Below, piece after piece: positions 1 to 10,656 of a stretch of 64,000 bases of DNA. Each line of letters opens with the position of its first letter. Position 1 is the stretch's first letter. The stretch covers positions 17,752,131 to 17,816,130 of the forward strand of contig NC_052396.1 in assembly GCF_009389715.1 (NCBI RefSeq). The letters run 5' to 3'. The DNA comes from Phoenix dactylifera (taxonomy: Eukaryota > Streptophyta > Magnoliopsida > Arecales > Arecaceae). Below the pieces are notes generated by a model. The model was not told the origin of the DNA, did not search any database, and worked only from the letters and a program-made list of their open reading frames with translations. Position numbers and translations under genes: made by a program.

Positions 1-716
1 ATTGGAAGTGAAAGCTTCTAAAATTTATTTCTATGACTACGATGATGGCTGCTAAATTTAATAACCATTATTGCGTGTTGGTAAGAAAAACTTAATTTTA
101 CAATTTTTATACAAGATATTATCTATACTATATTATTAAGTAAAAAAGATATATTTCATATTAGATTTCATTTGTTAAGTTCTCTTATGGCAATATTTTT
201 AGTCTCTCTCTTCATCAATAATTGTAAAAAGAATATAGATAAGAAGTTAGATATATATTCTGTATGTGCTTTTTTAATTGCTGTTGCTTTATCTCTCATT
301 AATATGGTTTATCTTATGTACATTAGTTATATTTTCTTAAAAATTCTAATCTCTCATCCATATCTCCAATCCGTAAATATAATTAAAAAATTAAATAGAT
401 GTATAATTTATATACTCTTTATTTATTCCTGCATCTCTATCTCTTACTTGCATGATTCTTTGCATTCTCTAGTAGCTAGACCTTTTTGAAAAAATCTACA
501 TCCTCTATATGTATGTATGTACGTGTGTGTATGTATGTATATGTATATGTATGTTTATGTATGTATGTATGTATATAGATGTTTCTGGTTACTGTTGTAC
601 TTATAAATGGCTTAGTGAGATAAAGAATACGATAAGTATGCATGTATGTATCAATAAATAGAAATATCAATAGTCTTTTTACATCCTTTATATGTATATG
701 TATGTAAATATGTATG

Positions 717-748
<32 letters not shown>

Positions 749-860
749 CGTATATGTATATGTATGTTTCTGGTTACTGCTGTACTAATAAATGGCTTAG
801 TGAGATAAAGAATGGGATAAGGGGTTTCCTAAAAAATTCTCTATTTTATATCTTTATTCT
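1..860. repeat. Intergenic region with (TATG)n microsatellites and a duplicated 50-bp module
   Basis: No gene is recognised. TATG/TATATG runs lie at about 510-575 and 690-770. Each run is followed by a closely similar module of about 50 bp, at about 577-630 and 764-815, that includes GGCTTAGTGAGATAAAGAAT. The microsatellite and the module therefore appear to have been duplicated together with a period of about 187 bp. The short ORFs here are translations of the repeat and are not genes. Confidence 0.75.
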
Positions 861-864
861 CTCC

Positions 865-1745
865 CCGTTTGAAATCGACAAACGAACTCATCTCCCGTTC
901 CCTGTTAGAAGAACTAAGCCCTAGCGTTCTTCGCTCTCTCCCACGGCGGTGCAGCGGCACGGCGGCGACGGCGGCGCCAGTGAGCGTCGGCAAAAGGGAC
1001 GGGAATGCTCGGAGGTGAGTCTCTATCTCTCTCCTCCCACGCCCCTCAACCCTCACCCCTCTCCAGAATTTGCTCTTCCTGACAGTATTAATCAGTATGC
1101 AACGTATAGGTAACATTTGTAGATTGTTGTATTCCCAAATCTTTTTAGTTGGGTTTTCAATACGTAGAATAGGGACTTAGAGTTTCTTCGCAAGTAAATC
1201 AAATCAACCATGCTATGTTCGGATGAGTTGAATGACAGCTCCTTCCTCCGAATTAACCAGATTATCATTTCATACTCCATTGTTATAAGAAGTTTTTATG
1301 ACTTGTGAAGCATTCACCAAACGTTGGTCTGCTGTTTTTTTGTAATAACTCATTATTGGAAGTCGTCGTTGCTTCTAAGACATTTTAGCAAATAGTTGTT
1401 CTGCCATTGTTTTGCGTTCGCCACTACCCAAGACCTGAGTTGGTGGCGGAATGGTACTGTGGCAATCTTGTTAACAATAATAGAGATACGGCAAGTGGTC
1501 AATGTCAAGGATGCATCAAGGGGAGAATTTGGACCAAAAAAATTGGATGCCCTGAAGGAAGAAGAAGAACTCGTGGCAGGATAGGAGGTGGGGAAAGCTG
1601 TACAGGTATGGGATGGGTTCACCAAACCTAAGATTGGACCTTGTTTTCCAATTAGCACATGATCTCCTTCAATTCTACCAGTCCATTTATGTTATAGTTC
1701 CAACTCATTGAGATCATGATCATGTTTCAATGAGACAATGAAGGA
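865..1745 (+). repeat. Copy 1 of an old direct duplication (partner at 4195-5480)
   Basis: Shared blocks occur in the same order in both copies: the exon-like leader (TGTTAG preceded by TCTCCC), a block with CTTCCTC followed by ATATCAT-like sequence, AGCATTTCACCAAAC-like text, a block reading TGAGTTGGTG followed by ATCTTGTTAAC, and a final GATTGGACCTTGT/GATTAGACCTTGT block. Divergence and indels are extensive, so the duplication is old. The second copy keeps a decayed version of the candidate RHON1 leader exon. Confidence 0.6.
870..1014 (+). pseudogene. RHON1: Candidate first exon (5' leader and start codon) of the RHON1-like locus
   Basis: A leader-like stretch with CT-rich and CGGCGG-rich sequence ends in ATGCTCGGAG (1005-1014), followed directly by a good donor, GTGAGT, at 1015. 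Joined to the acceptor CATGCAG at 9582, the reading frame continues into the RHON1-like body as MLGGYLVSDGKCLP. The phase fit between these two sites is the main evidence. The leader boundary at about 870 is a guess. The intron this implies is 8.6 kb, which is long. This exon is inferred; transcript reads would settle it. Confidence 0.45.
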
Positions 1746-4194
1746 CCAGTTAACAGAATGCATGATTTTTGAGAATTGAAGGCATATGTAAATATTGATA
1801 AATAAATTTGATGGATCAAGGTTAATTGGGAGTTAATATGTGCAGTGGGTTGTATAAAACAATCGATCCTATTTTTAATTGAGTTCCTTCACCATTACAC
1901 CAACATTGTAGATAATCTTCATTGATTGCATATTTTGCAATAAGAAATATCTGAAAGGACATCAAATTAGGATATCTATACTCTATTGGCTCATCATTCT
2001 TCAAAGGTTATATTAGTGCTATCTAAAAGGTTATCAAATCAGTCCATGTTGGCTCATGTATATTTGTTTGTTTGTGTGCATATATGTTTATGTGGTGTTT
2101 GTGTATTTACATGCATGCGTACATGCATGTGTACATGTTGCCTTTCCTTGTCTTTGCTTGAAGCAACGAACAGTTGCCACCATTTGGTTAGGCACTGATG
2201 TTGAATATCAAATATCTGGAATATCTTAAATTAGCAAGTGGATTAACATGTTGACAAGCAATGTCCCTGATTTTGGTCACAGTAGATGCCACATTTCGAA
2301 GCTATAGTCTCCATCACAGTTATCTGAACATGAAATTGAAAATCTTGACATAAAAGTTGGTTATATAAGAATCTGATGGAAGTGTTGGTCATTATAAAGG
2401 AAGAGAGGAGGGCTGATAGCAGCTACAGTGGCAACTTGGAGATTGATGGTGAAAATGATAGTGATGACAATGAAGTTGGTCGACATGTTGGTTGATGGAA
2501 TAGTAGTGGCATGGCTTGGATAAAGGGAAAATGGTTGATGGGTGGATATATAATGAAAGTGTAGCTTGACAAATAGAATGACTATCTTTTGCAAATTGTT
2601 TTAACTGCAGATTATATTTCAACTAATGAGTGAAGATGAATAATTACCTCAAGGAAATTGGTTGTCCTATTTTGTGATTATTTGTTTCAACACTTTGAAG
2701 CTGGTTACTGCAACCTCAGTTTAGGGCTAACATAGATTGCTTCTTGTTGTTAGGACATGATGTTTATTTGAGAGAAGAGGTTGACCTTTTCCTCCTTGAA
2801 GTTTATGATCGCAAGATTAAATGGCAAAGAAAATGACAAGATTAGGAAAGAGAGAGAAGGATGAAGCAACACTATCCCCATATGCATATACAGCCTCTTG
2901 ATCACCTAGGATCAAGGCTGTCTTTCTATGTAGTCAGCTTGCGTGGTGGTTGCCTAAGTGACTTGTTTAAGCCCAAGCCTGAATATCTTGCAACCTTCCT
3001 CTTTTATAATTTTTCTTTTTCTTTTCCTTCCATGAATTTTTATTGAGTTGTTTCGAATTTCACTTCTTTTAACTATTATTATAAATTTATCTATCTTTAA
3101 TTTTTTGTTCAATCGGAATTGCACAGGCTCCCACTTAAGCGGCTGGATACTGCTTAAGCACCATATATTAACTTGAGTACCTGCATATTGAGTTTGCTTT
3201 GCAACCTTATGAAACAAATAAGAGAAGTTGAGGATGATGGCCTCATCATATGACACTTGGGCTGAGGAGGTCCATTGGTTTTTCAAAGTTTCGAATTGAG
3301 GTTGAGTTCTTTGATTTAACAGATTAAACATGAAAATTTGTTGCATAGATTGAATGATTTATCTAGGCCAGTAATTCATTTGTCTGTTGACTGAGATAAA
3401 GTTTAGGATTAAACTTCAACATAAACAATTTGTTCAAGGTTCTCCTTTCATTTTTCATGCCACAATCTTCATTATACATGTCTGTCATCCAATTTCATTT
3501 TTTTTTCACTTGGTCTAGACAATATCAATATCAATATCAAACCCAATATACCAACCTGATCGTGCCTAGCCAACATGCCAATCAACTTTGCTATCATAGT
3601 TAATTTTTGTTTCTACATCATTCTTAAGGTTGTTGTCGTTATTGTTATCACCCTCTCTTCCTTGAGATGATCTCGACCACCATCCGATAATCTTTCATTG
3701 CCAAGTTTTAGATGAGACTTTCAACTATCCTATTTAGGGCACTGCTATGGAGATTACATTGGAAATTTGGTTTTCATTCAATGTCAGTTGTGGTCAAATC
3801 AATGAACATTATTTTCTCATATGCTAATTCACTCACTAAATTTAAGATATTTTGTACCCTTGATGTTTAAGGTGAATGCTTAACCAGATGATGTAAAATA
3901 TTTGTTGCTTCAAATGATGACATGAAAAACTCCACTAGTGAGGGTTTCGCATTCAGAATTCAAGTGATGGAAGGTTTGCATGCAGTTACTTGTAACCTTA
4001 TTGCCCCACTATATTCACTGCTCTGTTCCCATCTGACATGGGATTGCTATCGCGCCTAATGGAAGATGCAACAATGTGAATGACACCAGTCTCTTGTGAA
4101 TTGCACTAGTCCACTGCTGCCATGTTATATGAAGGACTTGATAGTGAATATAATGGTGCAACTGCAACATAGCATTAGTCTTATAATATATCTA
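1746..4194. other. Intron-like or intergenic DNA
   Basis: Moderately AT-rich DNA between the two copies of the duplication. It lies inside the inferred long intron of the RHON1-like locus. There are GT-rich and ATGT-rich runs near 2050-2140. No coding, RNA or transposon signature is recognised. Confidence 0.5.
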
Positions 4195-5480
4195 TTCCAT
4201 CTAGGTTTACAAGCGAATCCGTCTCCCTTTCCTTGTTAGGGAGTAACTTTGGTGTTACTTTTCATTTCCTCTCATGGTGGGTAGCAGCGATAATTCTCCT
4301 TGGTGAGCATTGGCATGATAAGTAGGAATGGTTAACAATGAGTCTTTTGCTCTTCACGCCTCGACTTGCACTTTTGCTCTCATCTCCTCAACCCAACCCT
4401 TCCTCTCATTGCCCTTAACTCCCTTCACACTATCTCTCCTCCACCAGTCACCATATCCTCTACCCTTAACCTCTTCTAGTGAAAGACTTAGAAATTTTCT
4501 CTTTTTTGAGGTATTCAATGAGCACCATATCGATAATATCTATTAGAATCTAGGGGATGCTTTATTACAGGCATAAGAAAAATAGTAGTAGAAAAAGTCA
4601 TGCCTATGGGAATGGTCATATTACAACTTATTCAAATTTTTGTTTGGTTAATTTTTTTCAGAATAACATGTAAAAGTTAAAAATAGGCAAGGCATAGCTT
4701 ATGACAACTCCACAATGCAATGGTTGTACTTGTTAGAAGCAAGCAGCATAACCATTCCTTGGTTTTGCCTGTTTATAAAAGGCTGTTCTCCAGGCATAAG
4801 GATTCAAGCCTTAGTCCTACTTTATGCCCACTGGATGCTGCCTAAAATCCTTCCCCTTTTTAACAGTTTGGTAACCGATATGTAGATAGAATAACCATAA
4901 TATTCAAATAAATCCGATGATGGTTCCTTCCTCAAATAAGCCAAATATCATATATTATACCAACTTGCATCGTTAAGTACTACAATCTCTTCTGAGTTCC
5001 TTTGATTATCATTGTTTATGTCTAGCAAAGCATTTCACCAAACAGCTGGTGTGCTGTATTCGTAATAACACTTGTTATCTAATGTGGGTTTGACTTGTAA
5101 GACATTTTGTCAAACAGTTGATCTGTCATTGTCTTTTACATTTGCTGCTACCCAACATCTGAGTTGGTGTGGGGTAGTAGTGCTGCAACAATCTTGTTAA
5201 CTGATAGCGATATAGCCAGTGATGATGTTGTGGGTACCATCAAAATAGGACTTCTAACTTTGTGTGCCTTGTAGAAAGACAGCCAACTGGGGACTTGTCC
5301 AATCTAATGGGAGGAAATAAAGGAGGGAAAAAAGAAATCTACCAATGTTGAGGGGGGACAAGAAAAGAGAATGACTACTAAGTGGGTTCTTCGTGCATAA
5401 GATTAGACCTTGTATTATAGTTATAACTAATTGAATTGTTATCGACCTTTGACTTTCAATGAGGCAACTAGAGCTTTAGG
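4195..5480 (+). repeat. Copy 2 of the old direct duplication (partner at 865-1745)
   Basis: The copy begins with sequence matching the candidate RHON1 leader (GCGAATCCGTCTCCC, then TTGTTAGG). It continues through the ACCAAACAGCTGGTGTGCTG, TGAGTTGGTG and ATCTTGTTAACTGATA blocks that mirror 1310-1500, and ends near the GATTAGACCTTGT block at about 5405 and the CAATGAG block at about 5455. It is longer than copy 1, which implies insertions. The start codon and donor of the leader exon are not preserved. Confidence 0.6.
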
Positions 5481-8400
5481 TGGACCTTTTATCAGCACTG
5501 TTGCTGCTAGGTCTTAGTATTGGCACCCATTGTCATGAGTTCTCTGTTGGTCGTAAGATACTGGTTTATTCTTTTAATTTTGAAGAGATTAAATTTCTAC
5601 TTAGTATATGAATGTTTATGAGTCAACATGGACTAGGACTGGTCTGGTGTATATTTGACCTAGCATGGACATATCTTTCAAGATCAGCAAGCTGACAATG
5701 ATAGTGCATAAATCCTAAGTGATTCGCTTCAAGTGTATCTAATTAATATCTAATATGAAACTAATGAAGATTAGATATATTGTTTGTGTGGTGGTGAAGC
5801 ATTCCATTTAAAAGAAAAATGTAATAAATGCCTCCATGCAACTAATTCCATACATTAGCTTCCAATATTTCTTGATTTTTTTTGAAATGATTGATTGGCA
5901 TATAAGTATGCCTTCAAGTTTCTGATATTATCATACATTCTACAACCTATTTATGTTCTGGTGAATTGAAATTCCTGTCCTTCCAAAGATTTGTCTCATC
6001 CTCAAAAAATCTTCACCTTGAGGATCAAATTATTGTCACTGAAATTCTTCATAATGATTTTTATTAGGTCGGAATTTTTTAGTGACTAGGATCAAGAAAA
6101 CATGTATGCATGAGCAAATTTTTAATATTTGATCTTTAGAGAAGTCATGGTACTAAAATCTATTTAAAACGTCATCCCTGACATCATGTTCTACAACCAT
6201 TGTTTCACATCTAGGACATCGCAGCTTGAGTGTCTATGGTAAAATACTGTGACCTTGCACTCTTAGCCTTGCCAACCAAAATTAGCTTTGTAGTCTCATG
6301 TAATTTTGTGCTGGCCAGCCATTAGATAACATATACAAATACATAGATAGTAAAAATGCACATTTAACTGCATGTTGAGATAAATCATGCTGGAGACAAT
6401 TCAATTATATAACATTGGCAATTTAAAATCTTTGTCATTAAAACAAAAAGTTACTGATTTCTGTATTTTCTGGGCGAACCTTTTGCATTCTGTTACAATC
6501 ACTCTTTGGGGAGGTCTTCCATCCAAAGTAATTTATGGTATGTCTTGCAAATTAAGAGCTCTTATAGTACTTAATTCATGAACAAGGATATCTGAGTCAC
6601 AAGCACCACGCAAGTTTTAAGTATATCCATACACACCAGATCTATCAAATTAGCAGTCATGAAGTTAATAAATAGTTTGATTATTTATTTATTTATTTAT
6701 TTTTGTGAAGACTCATATTCTAATGCTTTGTTAAGAGGTTAAGGATAGGTTTTTAGTATTTGCTTATTTCTCCACAACAGCACCACCACTTATGGCCCCT
6801 AGCCCCTTTCACCTCTTTCTAACCATCTAAGGAGTGAAAAGACCTTTTATGCCCTTAGTTTGGGAGTCTTCCATGGTGAAGACTAAACTAGGTAGATAAT
6901 TTGCTAGTTCTCAAGTTTGGTTGGAGAGAGTAGGTTTTTATTTTAACTTGTATTGTTTTATTTTTATAATAACTAAGTATATTTGAATTTATTTTCTCTT
7001 TCCAATGTTTAACTTTTTTTCATGCTTCTTTGGATGCTCCTAGAAATTATCACTGAAATTGGCCATCCTCCCATCTGATGTGCTTTTGCTTAAATCTTTG
7101 ATGCTCTTGTCAAATCAAAGCCTCATGAGTGGTGTACATTGTTGTTTTGTGCATTGCCAACTATGAGAACTCTTATCACCATGCCCCCACAACCCAAAGG
7201 GGAAAAAAAGGAAAAGAAAACAAAGTCATTAATACGCTTGAGGTAGTTGACATGACATTTCACCATATTTGTCAAAAAAATTGTTTTTGCATAGAATATC
7301 CATATTGTTGGTAATTGGGAGGGGATGGAAATAAGGTGGGGTGGTACATCAGACATTCATGATGAGCTTTTAAAAATGTTGTCAACCCACCAAGTGATAA
7401 AAAATGTTTTTTTTTAATCAGAAATTGAACTAATCAACTTTTGTTTTGATTTTCATCTATTTTATAGTTGACTGTTTTAGTTATATAGTTTGTTTTATAT
7501 AGTTCCCAAGTTTTTCTTGTTATTATTTATGCTTACACTATCCTTTGATTTGTGGGAACCAATCAAGCATGAATAATGTTAATTGATGGCAAAGGGTTTC
7601 ATGGAGCTGTCTCCAAGAAATTAATTTTATTTATTCATTCATTTATTGTTGTTTTCCTTGTTGTTCTTATAAATAAGATATTATTTTTTTAGGTTTCTCC
7701 TATGTGCAACCCTTCATAAATTTGATTTTCTTGCCTTACTACTGTTTTTCACTTTGTTGCACTTGATCATACCATCCACATCACTACCACTCCAACTTGG
7801 TCCAATTATAACTTTTATTTGTACATATGCCATTTCTGTATCATATTTCTGATTTAGTTCATTTCATATGCATATTTACATGGATAGTAAACACAAACAC
7901 TCTAAACTTAACCATAGAACCATTAATTTGTTCAAAAGGTATATGGATGTGAATTTCATACACACCCCCAGCTCAGTATGAGCCATCTCTTTTGTTTCAG
8001 GGGCTGTTTGGTTGCCTGCATCTAGGTTCTAGATGTTGCATCCCACTTGTAGGTGGAAGATGGGTGTTTGATTGCCTATAGATAGACTAGATTTAGGAAA
8101 CTGAGTTGCACCCTAAGGCTCTTTCCCTGCATCCTAAGATGCAGCCAAAAAATGGCCGCATCTCAAGTTGCATGTTGTTGTTGCAACGTTAAAGTTTTAC
8201 ATCACCTCCTTTTCTCTCCAATAAGCATATAATAGTAATAATTAACTATGATTATAATGATAAAATTTATCGTGCATATTATTATAGTTCTTATTGTAAT
8301 AGTTCTTATATGATAAACTAATTAATTATCATAATATCATAGAGTAATATAGTAACATATATATAACTATAATATCATAGTTATAATATGAAGATATAAA

Positions 8401-9582
8401 TATAATATAATATTTATAGTTATTGTCAAGTAATAATTATATGGATTGATATTATATTATATTATAATATGAATTATATTACTATAATATAATATGTTAT
8501 AGTATTATGTATTATATTATATATTGTATTATTTTATATTGTATTTTATCATTATATTATATCACATTATTATATTGCATGTTATTATATGAAATTGTGT
8601 TATATCATAATAATATGACATATAACTATATTATATATAGTAGTATAATAATTATATAAATATAGTATGATATAATAATATTATTGGAGGTAACCTTACC
8701 ATGTTTATAGTTGTCCAAGGGTACCAGACCATGCAACTCCTGAAAGACTGATTGCCCCAACTGTGCAATTGATGGGTCACTGTTTGCAAGTAGTCTGATG
8801 CTGCACTAGCTTCCATATAGAAATATTTCATATGCTACAATAGGTAAATTTGCCTTCTGGTCATAGCATTCTGATGCACAGAAGTACTAATAGGTCATTA
8901 CCTTCATCAAGAATACTTACCATGTGAGAAGTCTATCCTGACAATGAACTTGTGTCTCATTAAGTCAGCACCCTATGAAGCTTTATTGGGCTCTTACCTC
9001 AACTTTTGAACTGTGAAATTGTCCCAAATTCCATTATTGTTGCCGATACCCATCTTATGTTCCTTTTTATTATTCTAGCTATGACCCCAAGGAGTCATTA
9101 ATGACACTCTCGAGGAAGCCTCAAGTGGAAATGCTCCAATGAACAATGTACTTCTATGTATTGCACATTCTGAATCTTGTATGTAGACCACAGTGAACCA
9201 TTCTATAATGTCTTTTACCGTTGCAACCTGAGATATATTATGACCCCATCCTAGCAGCTTGAAATTCATGTTAGTCTCCAGCCTTAGCTGCAAGGTGAAT
9301 CCTGTGAGAGCCTAAATCCGTCCATAGGTTTAGCAAATCTTCATGCCTCCATAAATAGGCTACTAAGCCTCCAATTTCTCCTAGACAAGGTATGACTTTT
9401 CTGCATCTAAATACTAGGTGGAGTTTTTTTTTTTCCTTCTAATGACCACTGTGAACACGCCCATCTGTTTGTAACTTGGTCTCATGGGATCGTAGATTCA
9501 CATATTTTATTCCTCGAGACAACATGGCTAACAAATAATATATGCACTATAATGAGTAAACAGAGCACTACTTCTCATGCAG
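5481..9582. other. Intron-like DNA with a MITE-like end and a long AT-rich tract
   Basis: No gene is recognised. An ATTT run lies at about 6683-6703. At about 8000, GGGGCTGTTTGGTTGCCTGC resembles the end of plant hAT/Tourist-type MITEs, but no matching right end was found. 8225-8690 is an extremely AT-rich tract of short ATAAT/TATAAT words. The stretch ends with the acceptor-like TTCTCATGCAG at 9572-9582. Confidence 0.45.
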
Positions 9583-10656
9583 GTTATCTAGTCTCCGATG
9601 GGAAATGCCTTCCATGCCCAAGGATGTCAGGAAGAACTTGTTTTCCATCATATTTTTCTTACGGAGATCCCATACTCTATCGAGGCACTAATGTCGTACT
9701 GAAGACGCTCCCTTGTTTATGGTTCAGAGAAGGGTGTTCTTTGTCTATAATGCTAATTCTAATAACCAAAGGAGGAACCCCAGATTTTTCAAGACGACAG
9801 AAAGGGGTCTTCCAGGGGCAAGATCAAGCAATTCCAAGATCAAGAAAACTCTGAGAACATTGAAGAAGCAAATCCTTTCGTCTTCTGAAAATGGGCCACT
9901 GCTTTTCTCTAGCCAGCAATCCCAGGTATCAGGCACTGCCACTCCAGGGACGAAGGGAGAAGGAGATTGTTGAGCTGTTCAGAAAAGTCCAGATCCAACT
10001 ACGAAGCGGACAGCTATCAAGGAGAGAAGAAGATTGAAGCTGCACAACAAGGGCAGGCAGAGAGGGGAACTGTCGATTCCCTTCTAAAGTTATTAAGGAA
10101 GCATTCAGTTGACCAGAAGAAGAAGAAGAATCGTAAAGAAGAAGATTTTAATCTTGAGCAGCCAGAGAGAAGCAATCCGTTGGGATGAGCAAAATTCAAA
10201 TTTTTTTGGCCCGTAATAGGTATCACTTCTGAGGATGTTCATGAGCCGACCCAGTTCCTTTCACTAGGCCGGCATCAAATTTCAAACGCAAATCTCCTGT
10301 CCCTAGAGTAAAGTTCCAGTCTGGTGTTTTCAGCTGAGGAGGATGTCAGCTTCACTTCGTCCGTGAAATCCCAAGAGAAAGAGAAGAAGACAGGAAACAA
10401 TGAGCCACAGCCGACTCCTGATCTGGAGTCCATAGCATTGGATGGACCCGATGAAGTATATTTAGGTGATCAATCTGACACTTCTGATACTGATGGAAAA
10501 CGTCCGAAGAGACTAGCAAATCATCTGCAATAGAGGAGAGTCTTGACTTGGGGCTCCTTGAAACTGCCAGAGCTGAGGGGCCTTGCAAAGTCTCGAGGCA
10601 TCAAGGGGTATTCGAAGATGAAGAAAGGCGAACTCCTGGAACTTTTAAGTAGTTGA
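9583..10656 (+). pseudogene. RHON1: RHON1-like (Rho-N domain, chloroplast) gene body, multiply frameshifted
   Basis: RHON1 is a chloroplast RNA-binding protein with a C-terminal Rho-N (Rho termination factor N-terminal) domain; in Arabidopsis it works with RNase E in plastid RNA processing. Recognisable blocks appear in the expected order: GYLVSDGKCLP at 9585, NQRRNP, PDFSRRQKG, DQENSENIEEANPF, SSENGPLLFSSQQSQVSG, EKEIVELFRKVQIQLR, a lysine-rich EAAQ..VDSLLKLLRKHSV segment, KRKSPVPRVKFQSG, an acidic stretch, and the Rho-N tail LKLPELRGLAKSRG..KMKKGELLELL ending at TGA 10654-10656. These blocks lie in all three frames, with about ten frame changes and several in-frame stops, while their residues stay well conserved. 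It is either a young pseudogene or a locus carrying assembly indels. The family assignment is firm; the status is less so. Confidence 0.8.

Noticed and set aside
510..780. Regular short repeats that might suggest a CRISPR-like or structured array
   Set aside because: They are TATG/TATATG microsatellites without spacers, in a eukaryotic genome.
1396..1631. Overlapping ORFs of 62 and 74 codons
   Set aside because: They fall in the intron-like duplicated block, overlap in different frames, and are not conserved in the copy at 5100-5400.
8000..8220. Complete MITE starting with GGGGCTGTTTGGTT
   Set aside because: No inverted right end or target-site duplication was found, so only a MITE-like end is noted.
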